A stretch of 64,000 nucleotides of DNA from Costus lasius (lineage: Eukaryota > Streptophyta > Magnoliopsida > Zingiberales > Costaceae), in NCBI GenBank assembly GCA_027563935.2, contig CM050452.1, forward strand, positions 34,232,850 through 34,296,849, read 5' to 3'. The translations under genes and the position numbers were made by a program. This document shows, in pieces, positions 57,802-64,000 of the stretch. Every line of letters starts with the position of its first letter. Within the stretch, counting starts at the first letter, position 1. A model generated the notes under the pieces. It was not told the origin of the DNA. It saw nothing but the letters and a program-made list of their open reading frames with translations, and made no database searches.

Positions 57802-59504
57802 TGTTGGGGTATGCCCTTAAGGCTAATGTTTGAGGCCTAAGGATTGTATTAGTATCATGTAATAAACTCTTGTGTTTATAAAGGCATGGTTGTTATTCAG
57901 TTTGTTACCTTGTCTGCTGTAATAAGTGTACTTCTGAATAATGTCTCAATGCTGTTCAGCTGGGCTGACATGCTATATGTCCTTAGTTGATGTATCTTGG
58001 TGAACATGAGACAGCCTTGATATGGTTAAGACTAATATGTGTTCTAATCTTATAGGATGCTTCGAGCATGGAATAAGATATAGACTCATGGGTACATTGG
58101 ATGTACTGGACAGACCCTACTAGGATATTCAATTGCTTGTCACAATATGAATATTCCTTGATTGTATCAAGTGGCACATTTCCTCTGACTTGAGATTACT
58201 TGTGTTTCTAAATGATGATTGCCATTGTTTTGAGGTAGTTCAATATCATTTGAAACATAATGATTATAGACTATCTTGGATGGTGAGCTTGAGTCAGGTT
58301 AGGGCACTAGTGATAGATAAAGGATTGCCGTCTCCTTGTTTAAGGAGTGTGATGTTCTGAAGGGCCCCCCTTGATGAGATGATTGAGAAAGTGTATGGCC
58401 ATACCCAGATGACTGTGTTCATCTGATCTAATCATGCTCATCGTATTGGAGTTACAGGCTTGACATGCTTATCCAATAAGAACATCCAGTGGCAAAGGAA
58501 ACATGCATGCCTTGTGAGTTGATTCACACTTGTGCTATGGTTTGGGTGTAGTCTTGGAAGACTCTTTCCTTTATATCGGGAGACAGTGATGTGTTGCTTG
58601 ATACCCCTCACTGATCGTGATAACGTGAGTTATCGTTACCGACATTTAAAGGAAACCCTTAGGGTCGCACAATTTGATGATATGGCTTACTTAAGTCAGA
58701 TCGTGTGGACTGAATTGTTTTGGTTCAGTTTAAAGGGATTTAATCTCTGATTGTAAGTGAGATCTGGTCTGATCATGTTTGATTGATTAGGGCTTAAGAT
58801 CGGTAAGCTTCGATTGAGAGAATAGATGCTAGATCGGTGAGATCAGGAGCATCAAGAGATGAACGGTTAGATCTGGAGCCTTAGGGTTTAATTAAGATCT
58901 AGACTGGATCGCTTGGCTTGGTTGGTTCTTGAACCGAACCAAATTGAACCGGCTCATATATGAGCGCATGGTTCAAAGGGAGATGAGGTGGCGACTTGTT
59001 CACTTGGCGTGAACGTTTGAGCGAGTGGTGGTTTCTATTTTTAGAAACCATGATCTCCACTTGGAGATCTCTCACGTTCGAATAGGATTGATTCTATTCT
59101 CGCCTCTCCACCCATTATTCCTCTCGGCACTTTTCGTGTGTGGCGACGCTTGGAGCTTTGAGGAGGATTCGGCCAAGAAAGGAAAATCGTCTCCATCCCT
59201 TCCATACGTTCAAGACTTCTTGGAACCTTGCTAGCACAAGGAGCACCAAGAAAGTAGGCGCACTCTCATCTTGTGTGCGCATTCTCTGAAGGAGACCCCT
59301 GTCGATCTCTGCTTCCTAGACGCCATCCAAACACATGGCTTCGGTATGATCTTCATTCGATCTTCATGCTTCTTAAAAGTTGATCATATGAATGTATAGC
59401 ATCCGATCCTCTTGAAACCCTACTTCCGCTGCTAAAACATAAGAATAAGGTTGCTTGCGCCACCTTAGGGTTTCGCCCCCCCCCCCCTTGAAGGGGAACC
59501 TACA
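57802..59504 (+). repeat. Copia L 3' LTR (1703 bp)
   Basis: Same length as the 5' LTR with about eight substitutions. Ends CCTACA followed by the TACCC duplication. Confidence 0.95.
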
Positions 59505-60389
59505 TACCCCTCACTGATCGTGATAACGTAAGTTATCGTTACCGACATTTAAAGGAAACCCTTAGGGTCGCACAATTTGATGATATGGCTTACTTAAGTC
59601 AGATCGTGTGGACTGAATTGTTTTGGTTCAGTTTAAGGGATTTAAACTCTGATTGTAAGTGAGATCTGGTCTGATCATGTTTGATTGATTAGGGCTTGAG
59701 ATCGGTAAGCTTCGATCGAGAGATTGGATGCTAGATCGGTGAGATCAAGAGCATCAAGAGATGAACGGTCAGATCTTGAATATTAGGGTTTAAGGTGATC
59801 TGGACCAAGGCTTGGCTTGATTTGGTCCTTGAACCAAATCCAAATTGAACCGGCTCATGTATGAGCGCATGGTTCAATTTAGAGGGATGAGCGTTCGGTT
59901 CACTTGGAGTGAACGTATAACGCATGTATTGAAGCATTTGCTATTTTTGGAAATTCGGTTTTCCAAAGTGGAAAACGCCTCCACGTTCGAGTGCAACGCT
60001 TCTCTATTCTCGTCTCTCACCCCTTGCTCTCAAAGACTCACTCTTGCGTGGTGAAGGTTGACGACAAGAGAGGATTCGGCCAAGAAGTGTAGATCTCATC
60101 CCTTCCATACGATAAGGGCACTTGGAGAACCTTGCTAGCACAAGGAACACAAGGAGTAGTCATCATCCTCTTGTGTGCGTCACCTTTGGAGGAGAGCCCT
60201 TTCGCCATCTTCTTCCAAGACGCCATTCGAATCAATGGCTATGGTATGATCTTCTTCTTGATCTATTCAATCATTTGACAGTTGATCATATGGCATGTAA
60301 AAGATTTTTAAGAAACCCTTGCTTCCTTGCGAATTTTATATGCGCCTCCTATTAGGGTTTCGTCCCCCCTTAGATTTAGGGGGCTTTCA
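59505..60389 (+). repeat. Copia K 5' LTR, last part
   Basis: Continues from TACCCCTCACTGATCG to GGGCTTTCA at 60389, followed by the primer site. Contains GATAAC/GTTATC near 59520 and GTAAGT near 59655. Confidence 0.92.
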
Positions 60390-61275
60390 ATTGGTATCAG
60401 AGCATTGGTTTATATATGTTCATATGATTGCTGAAGGTGATCCATGTATGCGTTTATGCATAGATCTAAGTTTTCTCATCATGCGAAACTACTAGTTGAA
60501 TATATTTTATGTTGGCGCATGTTTGATGCTTACATAGTTGCGCATGTTGAATGTTGTAGTTTTTCTTAAAAAAACTTAATCACTTGCGCGCCTCACTTAG
60601 ATCTAAGCGCTTGCTATAAACCCTTAGACGGGTTAGTAGGGTTGAAGTCATCACCTAGTTAAGATCCAAACAGTCTGATCAGACCATCTAACAGCCTAGA
60701 TGGGTCGACCAGATGGCATCTGTGCGCAAGCACAAGGTGGATATAGGTCGACTGCAGACAGGCGTGTAGCGATGTCTGGTTGAGACAACCAGTGAACGCG
60801 TATGAGTTAGGCCCGGGGTCACACCCGCTTGCCAGAACTCATGAGGGTTGTTCAGCCCAGCGCATGCATGGTTGACCATTAGGTCGACTCAAGTCAGTTA
60901 GGACTTGGTGCATGCAAGGGCAGTGGATAAGACTAGGTCTGATGAGTGGATCCCTAGTAATGGACCGTTGTAAGGTAGTAAGGCACATAAAAAAATTAAA
61001 ATTGATGCCAATGGGTTTTCGAAAATTTTATTTTCTTTTTTGGATCACATGTTGGTAGGATGCCATGATGCTTGTTTATTTAATCTTATGTGGGCTGCCT
61101 AATTAATGTGTGCTATGCTGGGGCCTGCATGCCTGGAATTAAAATTGTAAATTAATTTTTATTATGATCTGCGCATCACATGTTATTTAATTTATAAAGT
61201 GTAATTGACCTGCGAGTCAATCTTGTCTAGATAGATTAAATTGTAATTTTATCAGACAAGAGCACAGAGCACACA

Positions 61276-61332
61276 TGGCAGAGGCGCATGCAGCTTGAGG
61301 CTTAACCAGGTGGGAGGTCCAGGGTTCGACTC
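61276..61332 (+). other. tRNA-like A/B-box pair, copia K leader
   Basis: TGGCAGAGG (61276-61284) and GGTTCGACTC (61323-61332), as in L. Confidence 0.4.
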
Positions 61333-61673
61333 TGGGACAGGCGCATTTACCTGGTGGGCGCACCTGAGCTGCAGTGGGCGCTCGGGCCCTGGGTTGGGCC
61401 AGATGAGAAGGCTAAAGACCCATGAAGAGCTCAAGTGAAGACTTAAGTTAAATTAAGGTCTTACTTAGGTTTAATGGGCTTTTACCACATAAGATCAGCA
61501 TGCTTTCTACTTATTGTTTATATAATTAGAACTGCATGATTTAATCTTCTGCTATCGCCATAGGTTATGCATGATAGTTAAGAAGATAAAAGACCGTTAA
61601 AATCCAACGCTAAAATATCAAGCACGTAAGCCTTCTGACGCGAAACCTCACTGTTCTGACTATCGTTGGGGCC

Positions 61674-61697
61674 GTGTTGTACCCACTCAGTGGGCAC
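61674..61697 (+). other. Leader hairpin 1, copia K
   Basis: GTG/CAC and CCCAC/GTGGG arms with TCA loop and TTGTA bulge, fully paired. Confidence 0.6.
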
Positions 61698-61877
61698 ACC
61701 CATCTATCTTCAGACGGTGTGTGATTACACCTGCGTGTTACAAAGAAGGGATTTATCGCTTCTCGTTGCTCAGCATAGCACGTGGTGGTCCAGGGAGTAG
61801 GTCAGGTCAGCTTGACCATGTAGGCTACATACTGAGCATTTGTGAGCTATATGGAGGCAGCCATCTGTGGGATCAGA

Positions 61878-61909
61878 GACTGTGTTGTACCAACTCAGTT
61901 GGCACAGTC
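61878..61909 (+). other. Leader hairpin 2, copia K
   Basis: GACTGTG/CACAGTC and CCAAC/GTTGG arms with TCA loop and TTGTA bulge, fully paired. Confidence 0.6.
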
Positions 61910-61924
61910 TGCTGGATTGCCCAG

Positions 61925-62059
61925 ATGAAGGGGAATCGCACGGGTTGGCGATTGGCAGGCATTGCCTACCAGAAATTAGTGCTTGTACTCTCTGTGCATC
62001 TTATCTCGCCTGAGCGGGACGCGGAGACCAAGTATGAAATCTGGATCCCATCTCACTAA
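61925..62059 (+). CDS. Small leader ORF (44 codons), copia K
   Basis: Third copy of the MKGNRTGWRLA...KYEIWIPSH frame. The open frame extends further upstream in K, but only from this ATG is the length shared by all three copies. Confidence 0.35.
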   Translation: MKGNRTGWRLAGIAYQKLVLVLSVHLISPERDAETKYEIWIPSH

Positions 62060-62210
62060 AAGAGCGTTACTCTTTCGGACTGTTTAATGGATTTTTTAGT
62101 CAGATAAAATAGTGAGAAAAGAATCTTTCTTAAGTCCTGGATTGATTCTAAACATTGATACTGACCTTGCTGTTCTTGCATTGTTGTAGATTACTGCAGC
62201 AACGAACACC

Positions 62211-64000
62211 ACGAATTTCAATGTGCGATCCCTACTGGAAAGAGAGAAGTTTGCTGGGCCAAACTTCTCAGACTGGTACGGACACCTTAAGATTGTTCTT
62301 AAGGCAGAGAGGAAGCTGTATGTCCTCGAGACGGCTATACCGCCTCAACCCGCTGCGAACGCCGCAAGGGCAGTTCGGGAAGCCTATGAAAAGCATGTCA
62401 ATGATAGCATTGATGTCGCTTGCCTAATGCTTGCGTCTATGACGCCAGAGCTGCAGCGTCAGCATGAGGATCTATCTACTATACAAATTATAGCAAACCT
62501 CAAGCTGCTGTATGCTGCACAGGCTAGGACTGAACGCTACAATTTGACTAAACTTTTCTTTCAGAGCAAACTGGCTGAAGGGAGTCCAGTGGGAGCTCAC
62601 GTGCTCAAGATGATTGGGTACATGGAGGCTCTAGAGAAACTGGGACATACCATCAATCAGGAGCTTGCTGTAGACATCATATTGCAGTCTCTCCCGACCT
62701 CTTTCGATCCGTTCATCAATAACTTTAATATGAACAAGATCGACTGTACCCTGGCAGAGTTACTGAATATGCTCTTGACTACAGAGTTGACTCTAAAGGG
62801 AAAGCCTTCAACCTCTGTCTTGATGGTTCCTTCAAGGAACAAGAAGAAAGGGAAGAAGGGCAAAGCCCCTGTCAAGAGTTACAGCAAGGCTCTGAAACAA
62901 AAGGTTAAGCAGTCGAAGGAATACAGATGTTTCCATTGTGGCCAGCTAGGTCACTGGAAAAAGGACTGTAAAGCGCTCCAAGGAGACAAGAAGGGAAGCA
63001 ATCCTTTTGCTTCTGGCTCAGGTATTTTCGTGACTGAAGTCATGGTTTCTTCTTCTATATCATGGGTGTTGGACACTGCATGTGGAGTTCACATTTGTTC
63101 AAATGTACAGGAAGTCAAGAGAAGAAGACAGGTGGGACAGCATGAGGTGGACCTACGAGTTGGAAACGGAGCACGGGTTGCTGCTGTTGCTGTAGGAGAA
63201 TATCACATCTCATTACCATCTGGACTTGTATTAGAATTGAACAATTGTTATTTTGTACCTAGCATAACGAAAAATATTATCTCTATTCCTGCTCTTGTCA
63301 GGAAAGGGTTTTCCTTTGAATGCAATATTTCAAAGTGTGTTATTTCTTATGATAATATTGTTTATGCTACTGGATCAATTAACAATGGGTTATTCATGTT
63401 GGACATGGAATATTCTATACAAAATATTGATAATAAGAAAGCCAAGTATGCTGATGACAGCACCTTGCTATGGCATAGTCGTTTAGGCCATATTAACGAG
63501 AAACGCATTAAGCGGTTGCATGATCATGGACTGCTGGGATCATTCTCCTATGAGGAGCTTGATACATGCAAAGCTTGTTTAATGGGTAAAATGACGAAGG
63601 CTCCTTTTCCTAACAAAGGTCAAAGGGCTTCAGGTTTACTTGACCTCATTCACAGTGATGTGTGAGGGCCATGTAGTAAACATGCCAGAGGTGGCTATTC
63701 ATACTTCATTACCTTTACTGATGATTTCAGTAGATACGGGTATGTCTATCTAATGAGACATAAGAGTGAATCTTTTGACAAGTTCAAAGAGTTCAAAAAT
63801 GAAGTGCAAAATCAGCTAGGCCGAAATATCAAGGCACTTCGCTCAGATCGAGGTGGAGAATACCTAAGTCGAGAGTTTACTGACTATCTGAAACAGTGTG
63901 GGATTGTCTCACAGCTTACTCCACCAGGAACACCGCAATGGAATGGTGTGTCCGAGAGGAGGAACAGAACCTTATTGGATATGGTTCGTTCAATGATGAG
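62211..64000 (+). pseudogene. Copia K gag-pol, damaged start and premature TGA, cut by window end
   Basis: The position of the A/L start codon reads ACG (62211-62213), so the usual gag AUG is lost. The frame is otherwise open to 63663: Gag, zinc knuckle CFHCGQLGHWKKDC, protease VLDTACGVHICSN and integrase zinc region LWHSRLGHINEKR...CKACLMGK. A TGA at 63661-63663 replaces the Cys codon of HSDVCGP. Beyond it the same frame continues through the integrase core (LRSDRGGEYLS, NGVSERRNR) to the window edge. Confidence 0.92.

Larger units (their letters stand above)
46507..59504 (+). mobile_element. Copia L: young element with nested truncated gypsy N
   Basis: Two 1703-bp LTRs and TACCC target duplications (46502-46506 and 59505-59509) lie in copia K's LTR, same orientation. 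It has a primer site, ~1.8-kb leader, gag, polypurine tract and a complete integrase-RT-RNase H frame. The LTRs differ at about eight positions. Gypsy N interrupts gag, and about 240 bp of gag/protease is gone at N's far side. Confidence 0.95.
60390..62210 (+). other. Copia K leader, including primer site 60392-60403
   Basis: TGGTATCAGAGC is followed by 1.8 kb of leader, collinear with A and L: tRNA-like boxes (61276-61332), hairpin 1 (61674-61697), hairpin 2 (61878-61909), the 44-codon ORF (61925-62059) and TTGTAG just before gag. Confidence 0.87.
39549..64000 (+). mobile_element. Copia K (continues past window end), split by J and L
   Basis: The 5' LTR is in three pieces (39549-39565, 45714-46506, 59505-60389) totalling about 1685 bp without duplications. 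A primer site, leader and gag-pol follow to the window edge. It is the same family as A, B, C, H and L. Its gag start codon and one integrase codon are damaged. Confidence 0.92.

Overview
The window is plant nuclear DNA made almost entirely of nested LTR retrotransposons. I found no host gene, no tRNA or rRNA gene and no bacterial-type feature. The basis is tRNA-iMet primer sites (TGGTATCAGAG-type), polypurine tracts, TG...CA LTR ends, 5-bp target-site duplications (TSDs), and gag-pol reading frames of Ty1/copia and Ty3/gypsy type. The host is most likely a flowering plant with a repeat-rich genome; I cannot name the species.

Three groups of elements are present. (1) One copia family with ~1.7-kb LTRs starting TGTTGGGG and a ~1.8-kb leader between primer site and gag: copies A, B, C, H, K and L. 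(2) Ty3/gypsy Tekay/Del-type chromoviruses with 2.8-3.4-kb LTRs and a C-terminal chromodomain: copies E, F, G, J and N. (3) An older, GC-richer gypsy family with ~1-kb LTRs, a gag/integrase of unplaced lineage and a 63-bp repeat array after integrase: copies I and M.

Layout, left to right: E LTR (1-1011, minus) lies in the leader of copia B (minus, LTR 1460-3161). B lies in the LTR of copia C (plus, 3162-4078), and C lies in the RT of copia A (minus, 4079-31666). A is also split by F (plus, 4482-15062, TSD GCTAT) and by G (minus, 21071-31541, TSD CTTAT). A lies in the LTR of copia H (plus, 31667-33103), H in the 5' LTR of gypsy I (plus, 33104-38239), and I in the integrase tail of gypsy M (38240-39548). 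Copia K (plus, from 39549 past the window end) lies in M's 3' LTR. K's 5' LTR is split by truncated gypsy J (minus, 39566-45713, TSD CCCTT) and copia L (plus, 46507-59504, TSD TACCC). L carries a truncated gypsy N (minus, 50724-54829). The deepest chain is M>I>H>A>C>B>E, seven levels.

G is the most complete copy: both LTRs, primer site, polypurine tract and a full Gag-PR-RT-RH-IN-chromodomain frame, spoiled only by two TAG codons near the Gag start. L has near-identical LTRs and an intact IN-RT-RH frame but lost part of gag/protease. F has almost identical LTRs yet lacks the RT core and most of RNase H, so it was probably copied in trans. The points most worth checking are two paralogous hairpins with a compensatory base change in the copia leader (plus a tRNA-like Pol III box pair, a small uORF and a possible intron there), a bZIP-type tandem repeat shared by different Tekay LTR families, and the post-integrase repeat ORF of I and M.
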